A DNA stretch of 64,000 nt from Brevundimonas mediterranea. Lineage in GTDB: Bacteria; Pseudomonadota; Alphaproteobacteria; Caulobacterales; Caulobacteraceae. The notes under the pieces were generated by a model that was not told where the DNA came from, did no database searches, and was given only the letters and a program-made list of their open reading frames with translations. Below are positions 8,565-17,581 of this stretch, in pieces (the first letter of the stretch is position 1; each line of letters opens with the position of its first letter). The stretch spans positions 434,001-498,000 of the forward strand of contig NZ_JACIDA010000002.1 in NCBI RefSeq assembly GCF_014196125.1, given 5' to 3'. A program made the position numbers and the translations under genes.

Positions 8565-10076
8565 ATGGAGAGAAACCGCTTGAGCCTGATCCTCGCCATC
8601 GACCAGGGCACGACCTCGACCCGCGCCATCGCCTTCGAAATTCGCGACCAGGGCCTTCGCCCCTTGGCTGTCAGCCAGATCGAACTGGCCCAGCATTTCC
8701 CCCAGTCCGGATGGGTCGAGCATGATGCGTCCGAGATCTGGTCCGCCGTGCTCCAAACCTGTCGTGAAGTGGTGCAGAAGGCCGGCGGCGTGGACCGTTT
8801 CGCCGCCGTGGGCCTCACCAACCAGCGCGAGACGGCGGTGATGTGGGACGCAGAGACCGGCGCACCCCTGCACCGCGCCATCGTCTGGCAGGACCGGCGC
8901 ACCGCTCCCGTCACTGCGCGGCTGACCGCTGAAGGCCACGAGCCCGCCGTCCAGGCTGCGACCGGCCTGATCCTGGACCCCTATTTCTCGGCGACGAAGT
9001 TCGCCTGGCTGCTGAATTCCGTGCCGGGGGCGCGCGACCAAGCGATGCGGGGCGAGGTCAAGCTGGGCACGATCGACGCCTGGTTGATCTGGAAACTGAC
9101 GGGCGGCCGGATCCACGCCACCGACGCCTCCAACGCCGCCCGCACCGCTCTGATGGACCTGAAGACGGTGGAATGGCGTGACGATCTGTGCGCCCTGTTC
9201 GCCGTACCCCGCGCCGCCCTGCCTGCCATTGTTCCTTGCGCGGGGGTGATCGGTGAGACGGAGCCCGGCCTGTTCGGCCGCGCCCTGCCCCTGGCCGGAT
9301 CCGCTGGAGATCAGCAGGCGGCCCTCGTCGGGCACGGCGCGCTGAACCCCGGCGACGCCAAGATCACCTATGGCACCGGGGCCTTCCTGGTCGCCAATGT
9401 CGGGCCGGAACCCGTCGCCTCGACCCGTCGCCTGCTGGGCACGCTGGGCTATCAGGCCGCGGGCCAGACCGCCTATGCGCTGGAGGGTTCGATCTTTTCG
9501 GCCGGGTCGGCGATCCAGTGGCTGCGCGACGGGGTGAAGCTGATCTCGGAGTCCCGCCAGTCCGAAGCCATGGCTCAGGGCCTGGCCGACAACGGCGGCG
9601 TCTATATGGTGCCCGGTTTCACCGGCCTGGGCGCGCCCTGGTGGGAGCCCGAGGCGCGGGGCGCCGTGGTGGGGCTGACGCGGGATTCCGGCCCGGCCCA
9701 TTTCGTCCGCGCGGCGCTGGAGGCCCTGGCCTATCAGACGCGGGACCTGCTGGACGCCCTGGCCCAGGACGGCGCTCCGCCGCTGAAGACGCTGAAGGTC
9801 GACGGTGGCGTCACGGCCAACAGTTTCGCCATGCAGTTCGTCGCCGACATCTGCGAGGTCGAGGTCGAACGCCCCGCCTTCCAGGAAATGACGGCCCTGG
9901 GCGCCGCCCGCCTCGCCGCCCTCGGCGTCGGACTTCTGCCCGATCTGCAGGCCCGCACGACCGAGGCCCCGGCCCGCTGGACGCCCCGCATGAAACCGGC
10001 CGAGCGCGACCGCCTGCTTTCCGGCTGGCGCCGCGCCGTAAAGGCCGCCATCATCGCCGCGCCGGACCGCGCATAA
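8565..10076 (+). CDS. glpK: Glycerol kinase
   Basis: 503 residues, the family's usual length. FGGY-type kinase that phosphorylates glycerol to sn-glycerol 3-phosphate. Visible motifs: N-terminal ATP-binding AIDQGTTSTRA, LTNQRET, the HP-type segment GDQQAALVGHGA, TYGTGAFL, and GLGAPWWEPEARGAVVGLTR with C-terminal KVDGGVTANSF. The ATG at 8565 is used; a TTG at 8580 would also keep the whole domain. No glpF or glpD is next to it; the following gene is 33 bases downstream and could be co-transcribed. Confidence 0.95.
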   Translation: MERNRLSLILAIDQGTTSTRAIAFEIRDQGLRPLAVSQIELAQHFPQSGWVEHDASEIWSAVLQTCREVVQKAGGVDRFAAVGLTNQRETAVMWDAETGAPLHRAIVWQDRRTAPVTARLTAEGHEPAVQAATGLILDPYFSATKFAWLLNSVPGARDQAMRGEVKLGTIDAWLIWKLTGGRIHATDASNAARTALMDLKTVEWRDDLCALFAVPRAALPAIVPCAGVIGETEPGLFGRALPLAGSAGDQQAALVGHGALNPGDAKITYGTGAFLVANVGPEPVASTRRLLGTLGYQAAGQTAYALEGSIFSAGSAIQWLRDGVKLISESRQSEAMAQGLADNGGVYMVPGFTGLGAPWWEPEARGAVVGLTRDSGPAHFVRAALEALAYQTRDLLDALAQDGAPPLKTLKVDGGVTANSFAMQFVADICEVEVERPAFQEMTALGAARLAALGVGLLPDLQARTTEAPARWTPRMKPAERDRLLSGWRRAVKAAIIAAPDRA

Positions 10077-10109
10077 GACGCGGCCGGTGCAGGAAACAAC
10101 AGGCCGCCC

Positions 10110-11183
10110 ATGACCGACGCTACAATAGACGCCCAGACGGCTTTTTCCGGCACACGTGAGGTCGATCCCCGCTATCGTCTTGACGAAGAGGCTCTGAACG
10201 CCTGGATGGCCGGCCATGTCGCGGGCTACGTCGGTCCGCTGACGATGCGCCAGTTCAAGGGCGGCCAGTCGAACCCGACCTATGAGCTGACCACACCCGG
10301 CGCCGCCTATGTGTTGCGCCGCAAGCCGCCCGGCGTCCTGCTGCCTAGCGCCCATGCGGTGGACCGCGAATTCCAGGTCATCTCAGCCCTCGCCGCCCAG
10401 GGATTTCCAGTGGCCCGGCCGCACGCCCTGTGCATGGACCAGACCGTCATCGGCTCGATCTTCTATGTAATGGACAAGGTCGAGGGGCGGATCTTCTGGG
10501 ACCTGAAGCTGCCCGGCCTTACGCCGGCGGAACGTCGAGCCGTCTATGAGGCCCAGACGGACGCCCTGGCCCGGCTGCACGCCTTCGATCCAGACGCCAT
10601 CGGCCTGTCGGACTATGGCAAGGCCGGCAACTATTTCGCCCGCCAGGTCGGCCGCTGGACCAAACAGTATCGCGCTTCCGAGATCGAGCCGATCCCGGCC
10701 ATGGATCGGCTGATCGCCTTCCTGCCGGACAGTCTGCCACCCGAGGGGCCCAGTCGCATCGTCCACGGCGACTTCCGGCTGGACAATCTGATTCTGGCTC
10801 CGGATGCGGCCGAGGTCCGGGCCGTGCTGGACTGGGAGCTGTCGACCCTGGGCGATCCAATGGCCGACTTCTCCTATCTGCTGATCGCCTGGGCCATTCC
10901 GGCGTCCCTGCGCAACGGCCTAGCCGGCGCCGACCTGAAGGCTCTGGGGATTCCCTCCGTCGAGGAAACGGTCGAACGCTATGCGGCGGCGACCGGGATG
11001 CGGCCCGCCAATCTGGACTGGCTGTACGCCTACAATCTGTTCCGACTGGCGGCCATCTGCCAGGGCATCGCCGGTCGCGTCCGCGACGGCACGGCGGCCA
11101 GCGCCCACGCCCGCACCATGGCCGCCCAGGTCGGGCCGCTCAGTGACGCGGCCTGGGGCTTTGCGAAGAAGGCGGGCGCCTAG
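10110..11183 (+). CDS. Phosphotransferase-family protein (APH fold, ACAD10-like)
   Basis: 357 residues with an aminoglycoside-phosphotransferase/choline-kinase fold: nucleotide-binding GGQSNPTYEL, the catalytic loop IVHGDFRLDNLI (Asp and Asn present) and the metal-binding VLDWELSTLGDP. This subgroup often accompanies acyl-CoA dehydrogenases, so a role in fatty or hydroxy-acid metabolism is more likely than antibiotic resistance, though no dehydrogenase gene is present here. It follows glpK by 33 bases. Confidence 0.85.
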   Translation: MTDATIDAQTAFSGTREVDPRYRLDEEALNAWMAGHVAGYVGPLTMRQFKGGQSNPTYELTTPGAAYVLRRKPPGVLLPSAHAVDREFQVISALAAQGFPVARPHALCMDQTVIGSIFYVMDKVEGRIFWDLKLPGLTPAERRAVYEAQTDALARLHAFDPDAIGLSDYGKAGNYFARQVGRWTKQYRASEIEPIPAMDRLIAFLPDSLPPEGPSRIVHGDFRLDNLILAPDAAEVRAVLDWELSTLGDPMADFSYLLIAWAIPASLRNGLAGADLKALGIPSVEETVERYAAATGMRPANLDWLYAYNLFRLAAICQGIAGRVRDGTAASAHARTMAAQVGPLSDAAWGFAKKAGA

Positions 11184-11314
11184 AACCGCCCGGCCTGCCC
11201 TGCCGGCCCCTGCAGCTTTATCCGCTTCTGAGCCTCACGCGCCGAACGACCTGTTGCCGGCGACAGGCCCAAACTCCGTCAGTGCGTCCTGCCCGACGTC
11301 CCAGTAGGCGCGGC

Positions 11315-12067
11315 TCAATTTCTGACGGCGGCGCCCAGGATGCGACGATCCGTCTTGCCCTGGATCATCACCACCACGGCGTCGCCGCCATGCGTCTGGG
11401 GCAGATCAAACAGGACGGGCCGGCCCCGCCAGTCGCCGAGATTCACGATATCCCGCACCACATTGATGTGGCGTACGGTCTGCCCCCGGTTCTCGCCGCG
11501 GTTGACCTCGACCATTTGGGGGCCGGGCGTATAGGTGACGGCCAGCACCTCGGCGCCGCCCGACGGCGGGCGGCCCGAGCCGATCCCGACCTGATCGCCG
11601 GTCTCGCGGAACTCGATCTCAGGCGGCCAGATACGGCGGCTCGCCTCCTCGACGATAGCGGTTTCAAGCTCCAGTCCGCGCGCGCCGGACACCTGGCGGC
11701 GGCCGTCGATCACCACCTGGGGCGTGGACACGCCGCGTTGGCGCAAAGCGGCGCGATAGGCGCGCTGGCGCTGAACGAACTCGGGCCGGGCGAAGGTGTC
11801 GGTCCAACCCAGATAGTCCCAGTAGTCGACGCCATAGGTCAGGGCGATGACCCCCGGCTCGCCCGCCGCCCGCTCGACCACCGCATTCGCCTCGACGCAG
11901 CCGCCGCAGCCCTGGGCGGTGAACAGTTCGACCACCACCGGGGAGCCGGCCGTGGCGGCCGCGCGCACGGGCTGGCTCCGCGCCCCGACAGGCTGGGCGA
12001 CCGACCCGACGGACAGCAAAACGCCCGTCATGACCGTCGCTGCGATGATCCAGACCCTGTTTCTCAT
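11315..12067 (-). CDS. DUF1223 secreted thioredoxin-fold protein
   Basis: 250 residues with a signal peptide (MRNRVWIIAATVMTGVLLSVGS). The DUF1223 signature VVELFTAQGCGGCVEA contains a CGGC pair in the position of a thioredoxin CxxC site, followed by DYWDYLGWTD and TPQVVIDGR, typical of the family. It is probably periplasmic and redox-active; the physiological partner is unknown. No partner gene is evident; it is convergent with the upstream phosphotransferase gene. Confidence 0.88.
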   Translation of the reverse strand: MRNRVWIIAATVMTGVLLSVGSVAQPVGARSQPVRAAATAGSPVVVELFTAQGCGGCVEANAVVERAAGEPGVIALTYGVDYWDYLGWTDTFARPEFVQRQRAYRAALRQRGVSTPQVVIDGRRQVSGARGLELETAIVEEASRRIWPPEIEFRETGDQVGIGSGRPPSGGAEVLAVTYTPGPQMVEVNRGENRGQTVRHINVVRDIVNLGDWRGRPVLFDLPQTHGGDAVVVMIQGKTDRRILGAAVRN

Positions 12068-12134
12068 GGCGACGTTCTTTAGCCCGCGCGGATGCGGCCG
12101 AGAGTCATAAGTGCGTGACCCGCAGCACGAGGCC

Positions 12135-14348
12135 TCAATCCATCAGCTGCTGGGACAGATAGACATAGTGGCGGGCCCAACGGCGGGCATTGGCCACCGG
12201 ATCAGCGTCGTTGGAGTGACCGCCGGCCGTGTCTTCGTAATAGAGATGGTCGTGGCCCTGGTCGCCCAGACGGGCAGCGAACTTGCGCGCATGACCGGGG
12301 TGGACCCGGTCGTCGCGGGTGTTGGTGGTCAGATAGACGCGGGGATAGGCCACATCCGGCCGCAGCTGCTGATAGGCGGAATATCGGGCGATCCATTCGG
12401 CTTCTTCGGGGATGCGCGGGTCGCCGTATTCGCCGATCCAAGAGGCGCCGGCCGGTAGCTCGTGATAGCGCAGCATATCGACCAGCGGGCTCTCGATCAC
12501 GGCCGCATTGAACAGTTCCGGGTGCTGGGTGATGGACACGCTTGTCAGAACCCCCCCGTTCGATCGGCCATAGATGCCCAGACGACGCGGGCTGGTGACG
12601 CCCCGCTGTTCCAGATCGCGCGCCACGGCGGCGAAGTCGTCGAAGGCCCGCTGGCGATTTCCGTCCAGGGCCGCCTGGTGCCAGTCGGGACCGAACTCGC
12701 CGCCGCCGCGGATATTGGCCTGAACGAAGACCCCGCCCCGCTCCAGCCACAGCTTACCCATCTCGGGCTTGTAGGCCGGGTTCAGACTGACCTGGAAGCC
12801 GCCGTAGCCCAGCATGATGGTCGGGTTCGACCCGTCCAGCTTCATGTCGCGCGGACGGGTGATGAAATAGGGGATCTTGGTCCCGTCGGTCGAGGTGGCC
12901 TCATATTGCTCCACCACATGGGTCGAGGCGTCGAATTTGGCCGGGGCGGATTTCAGTTCGGTCAGGGCGCCGGTGTCCATACTGGCGAGGCTGAGGGTCG
13001 GAGGCGTCAGGAACCCCTGGAAGGAGACAAAGGCCTCGCCGCGCGACTTGGAGGAGTCGCCCAGATTGACGGCCACATTGTCGGGCACGGCGATGGAGGC
13101 GCCGCTCCAGACCGGGCGATTGTCCCGCCCGAAGCTGAACTGGGTCAGGCGACCGGCGACATTGTCCGACAGGGTGGCCAGGACGGAATCGCTCATCACC
13201 GCGACCGACTGCAGCGATTGGCGCGGCCCTGGCGTGAAGATGGTCTCGGGATCGGTGTCGGGATAGAGGCCGCCGCTTCCGCGTTTCAGCTCATCCAGCG
13301 ACACGGCCAGCAGCGAGCCCGCCGTCACCTCTCGCGCACCCCAGCGCCATGCCTCGTCGTTCGATACGACCAGCCGGTCGCCGATGACGCCATAAATCGA
13401 CACCCGCGACGGCAGGGCCAGTTTCACCGTCGAACCGTCGTGGGCCATGGCCCAAGTCTCCGACCGGAAGGTGTCCAGCGGGCGGGTGATGATCACCGCC
13501 GTCACCTTGCCGTCCTTGTCGCGATAGACGGCCGGGCTGACCCCGTAGCCGCCGTCGCCCTGTTCGCCGCGATAGACCTCGACTGCCTGGGCCAGGGTCT
13601 GGCCGCGCTTCAACGTCTTGACGATGAAGGGATAACCGGACTCGGTCATGGTCCCGGCGCCGAAGTCGGTGGCGACCAGAAGCGTGTCGCGGTCCAGCCA
13701 TTCGATGCGGTGCTTGCCCTCGGGAAGGCTGAAGCCGCCGTCCACGAACCGCTTGGTCGTCAGGTCGAACTCACGCACGACCACCGCATCCTTGCCGCCG
13801 TCGGACAGGTTGATCAGGCAGCGGGTCTCGTCGGGCGCCAGGCAGTCGGCGCCCTTGAACACCCAGTCCTTGCCCTCGGCCTTGGACAGGGCGTCGATGT
13901 CCAGCAGGGTCTCCCACTGCGGCGTCGCGGTGCGGTAGCTGTCCAGCGTCGTGCGGCGCCAGACGCCCTTGGGATTGGTCGCGTCCTGCCAGAAATTGCC
14001 GATTCCGTCGCCGAGGAAGGACGGGCCCGGGATCCGGTCGGTGGCGGTCAGGATCGCCTGGGCCTCGGCGCGGAAGGTCTCATAGCGGGGATCGCCGGTC
14101 AGGGCGGCCAGGGATTTGCGGTTCTCCTCCGCCACGAAGGCCATAGCCTCGGCCCCGTCCACCTGTTCCAGCGCCAGATGGTCATCGGCCGCCGCAACGC
14201 CGGCGGGCGTCAGGTCGCGGGGGAAGTGGGGCGGGCGGCTGTCGTTCGTCGAGACGACGATTTCGTCGGCGCCGCCGGTTGTGGCGGCTCCGGCGCAGGC
14301 TCCGAGCAGAAGGGCCGGAATGGCGGCAGACAGGATCAGATGACGCAT
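12135..14348 (-). CDS. Prolyl oligopeptidase family S9A, lipoprotein form
   Basis: 737 residues: an N-terminal lipobox signal (ALLLGAC) predicts a lipidated protein, then a seven-bladed propeller region, then an alpha/beta-hydrolase domain. The catalytic Ser is in GRSNGG, the Asp in TRDDRVHPGH, and the His in AGGHSND. The family cleaves short peptides after proline. It is a paralogue of the gene just upstream on the same strand (14494-16653); the two share long stretches, for example NFWQDA near the N-terminus. A 145-base gap with a strong nested inverted repeat separates them, so they may not be fully co-expressed. Confidence 0.92.
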   Translation of the reverse strand: MRHLILSAAIPALLLGACAGAATTGGADEIVVSTNDSRPPHFPRDLTPAGVAAADDHLALEQVDGAEAMAFVAEENRKSLAALTGDPRYETFRAEAQAILTATDRIPGPSFLGDGIGNFWQDATNPKGVWRRTTLDSYRTATPQWETLLDIDALSKAEGKDWVFKGADCLAPDETRCLINLSDGGKDAVVVREFDLTTKRFVDGGFSLPEGKHRIEWLDRDTLLVATDFGAGTMTESGYPFIVKTLKRGQTLAQAVEVYRGEQGDGGYGVSPAVYRDKDGKVTAVIITRPLDTFRSETWAMAHDGSTVKLALPSRVSIYGVIGDRLVVSNDEAWRWGAREVTAGSLLAVSLDELKRGSGGLYPDTDPETIFTPGPRQSLQSVAVMSDSVLATLSDNVAGRLTQFSFGRDNRPVWSGASIAVPDNVAVNLGDSSKSRGEAFVSFQGFLTPPTLSLASMDTGALTELKSAPAKFDASTHVVEQYEATSTDGTKIPYFITRPRDMKLDGSNPTIMLGYGGFQVSLNPAYKPEMGKLWLERGGVFVQANIRGGGEFGPDWHQAALDGNRQRAFDDFAAVARDLEQRGVTSPRRLGIYGRSNGGVLTSVSITQHPELFNAAVIESPLVDMLRYHELPAGASWIGEYGDPRIPEEAEWIARYSAYQQLRPDVAYPRVYLTTNTRDDRVHPGHARKFAARLGDQGHDHLYYEDTAGGHSNDADPVANARRWARHYVYLSQQLMD

Positions 14349-14360
14349 GGCTTAAACTCT

Positions 14361-14488
14361 CCGCTCATCCCGGCGAAAGCCGGGACCCAGATCTTTGGGC
14401 GTTCGGCGGCGCCCATTCGTACTGAACTCGATCCCAGCCGCCGAACCTTGCGAAAGGACTGGGTCCCGGCTTTCGCCGGGATGAGCGG
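14361..14488. repeat. Nested inverted-repeat element between the S9 paralogues
   Basis: Perfect 30-base inverted repeat: 14361-14390 matches the reverse complement of 14459-14488. Each arm contains its own small hairpin (CCCGGCGAAAGCCGGG). Inside, a second pair GTTCGGCGGC (14401-14410) and GCCGCCGAAC (14437-14446) extends the fold. The whole 128 bases can form one long hairpin, like a REP doublet or a small MITE. No target-site duplication was recognised. Confidence 0.8.
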
Positions 14489-14493
14489 GAGAA

Positions 14494-16653
14494 CTATTCC
14501 TGCGCCGGGGAATCCATCAGCCGCCGCGACAGATAGGTGTATTCCAGCGCCAGACGCCGCGCCGTCTCTTGTAGGTTCGCCCCGGCCGCATGGCCGCCGT
14601 CGGTGTTCTCGTAGAACAGGACCGGATAGCCCAGCTCTTCCAGACGCGCCGCCGCCTTGCGGGCGTGGCCCGGATGGACCCGGTCGTCCTTGGTCGAGGT
14701 GTGGATGAAGACCTCCGGATAGGGCTGGCCCGCCCGCAGGTTCTGATAGGGAGAATAGGCCTGGATCCAGGCGCGTTCTTCCGGAACGTCGGGATTGCCG
14801 TATTCCCCGATCCACGAGGCGCCGGCCAGCAGCTTGTGGAAGCGCAGCATGTCGAACAGGGGCACCTGGATGACGGCGGCGTTGATCAGGTCCGGCCGCT
14901 GGGTCAGCATCGCCCCCATGAACAGGCCGCCCTGCGAGCCGCCCATGATTCCCAGCTTCGGCTGGCTGGTGATGTCGCGGGAGATCAGGTCCAGAGCCAC
15001 GGCCTGGAAGTCCTCGTGCGCCCGCTGGCGGTTCTGTTGCAGGGCCGCCTCATGCCAGCGGGGACCGAACTCGCCGCCGCCGCGCGTATTGGCGATGACA
15101 TAGACCCCGCCCCGCTCCAGCCACAGCTTGCCGACCGTGGCCGAATAGCCGGGCAGCAGCGAACTTTCGAACCCGCCATAGCCGTACAGCAGCGTGGGGT
15201 TGGACCCGTCCAGCGGCATGTCCGCCTTATGGACCACGAAATAGGGGATCATCGTCCCGTCGGCCGAGCGGGCCTCGTGCTGGTCCACCGTCATGCCGGT
15301 CGCGTCGAACTTGGCCGGCATCGACTTGACCTGATCCACCGCGCCGGTCGCCGCATCGGCCAGCCACAGGCTGGACGGGTTCAGATAGCCGGTGACGCTG
15401 ACGAAGACCTTGTCGTCGGTCTCCGACGCCGAGCCGACGCCGACCGAGACGTTCTGCGGCAGGTCCAGGGTGGAATCGGTCCACTCGCTGTCGCCGGGAC
15501 GATAGACCCGCACCGAACCGCGCACATTGTCATACAGGGCGACGACCAGGGTGTTGCGCGTCGCATTGACCCCCTCGACCGCCTGACGCTCGGTCGGGCG
15601 CAGCACCAGCACGGCGGGCGTCGCCTGGTCTTCCAGCCAGGCGTCCAGCGGCCAGGCGATCAGGTCGCCGCTCTTGAAGTCCTGGCCCGACGGCGCGGTC
15701 CAGTCCTGCTTCAGCGACACCACCAGCTTGCCGGCGACCAGTCCGGTGATGTCCGACTTGGCCGGCAGGGCCAGTTTCACCACCGCCCCGTCGTCGGTCA
15801 CGCGATAGGTCTCGGACGAATAGAAGTCGATCGACCGGTTGATCAGGGTCGCCTTCAGCACTCCGTCGGCGTCCCGCAGCGTATAGCCGGACACCGAGAC
15901 GTCGGTCGGTTCGCCCATGAACAGGACATCGGCCTGATCCAGCGACTGACCGCGCATCATCCGCTTCACTATCATCGGATAGCCGGAGTTGGTCAGGGTG
16001 CCGACGCCGAAATCGCGCGAGATCAGCAGGGTGTCCCTGTTCAGCCAGGTCGCGCCGCCCTTGGACTCCGGCAGGAAGAAGCCGCCCTCGACGAAGCTGC
16101 GGGTCACACTGTCGAACTCGCGCAGGGTGACGGCGTCCTTGCCGCCGTTCGACAGGCTGATCAGGCAATAGCGTTCTTCGGGGGCCAGGCAGGTCGAACC
16201 CTTGTAGACCCAGTTGGCGCTCTCGGCCTCGGCCAGGGCGTCGATGTCCAGCACCGTCTCCCACTGGGGTTCGGCGGTCTTGTAGGAGTCCAGCGTGGTG
16301 CGCCGCCAGACGCCGCGCACATGCTCGGCGTCCTGCCAGAAATTGTCGATATGGCCGTCGTGGGTGAAGCCCGGCGACGGGATCCGGTCGCGCGCCTGAA
16401 CGATGGTGAGCGCCTGCTGGTGCAGGGGCTCATAGCGCGGGTCGCCCTGCAGCACGCCCAGCGAATGAGCGTTGTGCGCCTTGACCCAGGCCATGGCCCG
16501 CTCGCCCTCGACGTCTTCGAGCCAGACATAGGGGTCGCTCGCCTCGCTGGTTGCGAAGGCGGGAGCGGAGGGGGCTGTTTGGGCCATGGATACCGACGTC
16601 AGGCTGGTGGAGGCGAGAAGAGCCGCGAGCACGGCGGCGGATGAGCGGATCAT
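14494..16653 (-). CDS. Prolyl oligopeptidase family S9A, Sec-exported form
   Basis: 719 residues with a cleavable signal peptide (SLTSVSMAQ) in place of the lipobox of its neighbour. Propeller region followed by an alpha/beta-hydrolase domain with catalytic Ser in GGSQGG, Asp in TKDDRVHPGH and His in DGGHAAG. It is expected to cleave proline-containing oligopeptides in the periplasm. The pair with 12135-14348 looks like a tandem duplication that diverged in localisation. The C-terminal SPAQE tail ends five bases from the inverted-repeat element. Confidence 0.93.
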   Translation of the reverse strand: MIRSSAAVLAALLASTSLTSVSMAQTAPSAPAFATSEASDPYVWLEDVEGERAMAWVKAHNAHSLGVLQGDPRYEPLHQQALTIVQARDRIPSPGFTHDGHIDNFWQDAEHVRGVWRRTTLDSYKTAEPQWETVLDIDALAEAESANWVYKGSTCLAPEERYCLISLSNGGKDAVTLREFDSVTRSFVEGGFFLPESKGGATWLNRDTLLISRDFGVGTLTNSGYPMIVKRMMRGQSLDQADVLFMGEPTDVSVSGYTLRDADGVLKATLINRSIDFYSSETYRVTDDGAVVKLALPAKSDITGLVAGKLVVSLKQDWTAPSGQDFKSGDLIAWPLDAWLEDQATPAVLVLRPTERQAVEGVNATRNTLVVALYDNVRGSVRVYRPGDSEWTDSTLDLPQNVSVGVGSASETDDKVFVSVTGYLNPSSLWLADAATGAVDQVKSMPAKFDATGMTVDQHEARSADGTMIPYFVVHKADMPLDGSNPTLLYGYGGFESSLLPGYSATVGKLWLERGGVYVIANTRGGGEFGPRWHEAALQQNRQRAHEDFQAVALDLISRDITSQPKLGIMGGSQGGLFMGAMLTQRPDLINAAVIQVPLFDMLRFHKLLAGASWIGEYGNPDVPEERAWIQAYSPYQNLRAGQPYPEVFIHTSTKDDRVHPGHARKAAARLEELGYPVLFYENTDGGHAAGANLQETARRLALEYTYLSRRLMDSPAQE

Positions 16654-16746
16654 GGACAGTCCCCGGAATTGAAGACGGGCACCTTAACGGCGACCCGCCC
16701 TGCGGCAAGGCGACGAATCCGCCCTTACGGTTTTGTCATCTTTGTC

Positions 16747-17541
16747 TCAGCCCTCGTCGGGGATGCAGATCAGATTTCCGCAGGCCTTGCAGTGGACGGC
16801 GTCGGGGTCGTGGGTCTGAAGGCCGCATCGGTCGCAAGGAAACCGAACCTTGTGCGGCTTGATCAGAGCCTGGGCCAGACGCAGGAACAGGGTGATCCCC
16901 ACCAGCATGATGGCGATGGACAGAAGCTTGCCCAGCGGCCCCGGCAGGGTGACGTCGCCGAACCCGGTCGTGGTCAGGGTCGCCACGGTGAAATAGAGGG
17001 CGTCGATATAGCCGCTGATCCCGTCATGCCCGCGGAAGGTCGCATAGACGAAGCCGGTCACGACAAAGACGAAGGTCACCAGACCCGAAAGCGCGCGCAC
17101 GATCCCCTCGACCCGGGTGTCGTCGAACCGCGCACCCACCGTCCGCCAGAAGAAGTCGGAGTTCAGCAGGGTCCACAGCCGCAGCATCCGCAGGAAGCCG
17201 AGATTGAACAGCCAGGCCGGGAACAGCAGGGTCGCCAGAATAAACAGGTCCAGCCAGACAATCGGCCGTTTCAGCCAGTCCTTGATGTCGGAATAGGCGT
17301 AGGCCCGCGCCGCCAGATCGATCGCCAGCAGGGCGGCGATCAGATAGTCGAGCACATAGAAAGCCCAGCCCATGTTCTTCAGGATCGGCGCCGCCAGGAA
17401 GAAGGCGATGATGGCGAAGTCGATGACGATGACCGTCAACCGGAACTTCACCGCCGCCGGTTGGCCGCCGTGATACAGATATCTCAGCCGCGCACGCAGT
17501 CGCAGGCCGTCGTCCTTCGGGTCGGTTTGGGTCTGGGACAC
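16747..17541 (-). CDS. Six-TM potassium-channel-like ion transporter with C-terminal zinc ribbon
   Basis: 264 residues. A voltage-channel-like S1-S4 region comes first, with an S4-like LRMLRLW at about 117-123, then a pore loop with selectivity filter TTTGFGD (190-196) between two helices (about 150-168 and 204-222), as in K+ channels. After the last helix comes a soluble tail with CDRC (236-239) and CKAC (251-254), a CxxC-x11-CxxC zinc ribbon unusual for this family. It would form a tetramer in the inner membrane. It is divergent from dapF with about 40 bases between the starts. Confidence 0.85.
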   Translation of the reverse strand: MSQTQTDPKDDGLRLRARLRYLYHGGQPAAVKFRLTVIVIDFAIIAFFLAAPILKNMGWAFYVLDYLIAALLAIDLAARAYAYSDIKDWLKRPIVWLDLFILATLLFPAWLFNLGFLRMLRLWTLLNSDFFWRTVGARFDDTRVEGIVRALSGLVTFVFVVTGFVYATFRGHDGISGYIDALYFTVATLTTTGFGDVTLPGPLGKLLSIAIMLVGITLFLRLAQALIKPHKVRFPCDRCGLQTHDPDAVHCKACGNLICIPDEG

Positions 17542-17581
17542 AGCGGTTTCCGGACGGCGGGGATGGGCCTATATGGCCTGC

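Noticed and set aside
8529..10355. 600-codon frame antisense to glpK
   Set aside because: Glycerol kinase motifs on the plus strand explain the region; the antisense product has no recognisable domain.
12462..16644. Very long open frames antisense to the two S9 peptidases
   Set aside because: They are a by-product of GC-rich codon use. Their Arg/Gly/His-rich translations match no family, while the opposite strand has clear catalytic motifs.
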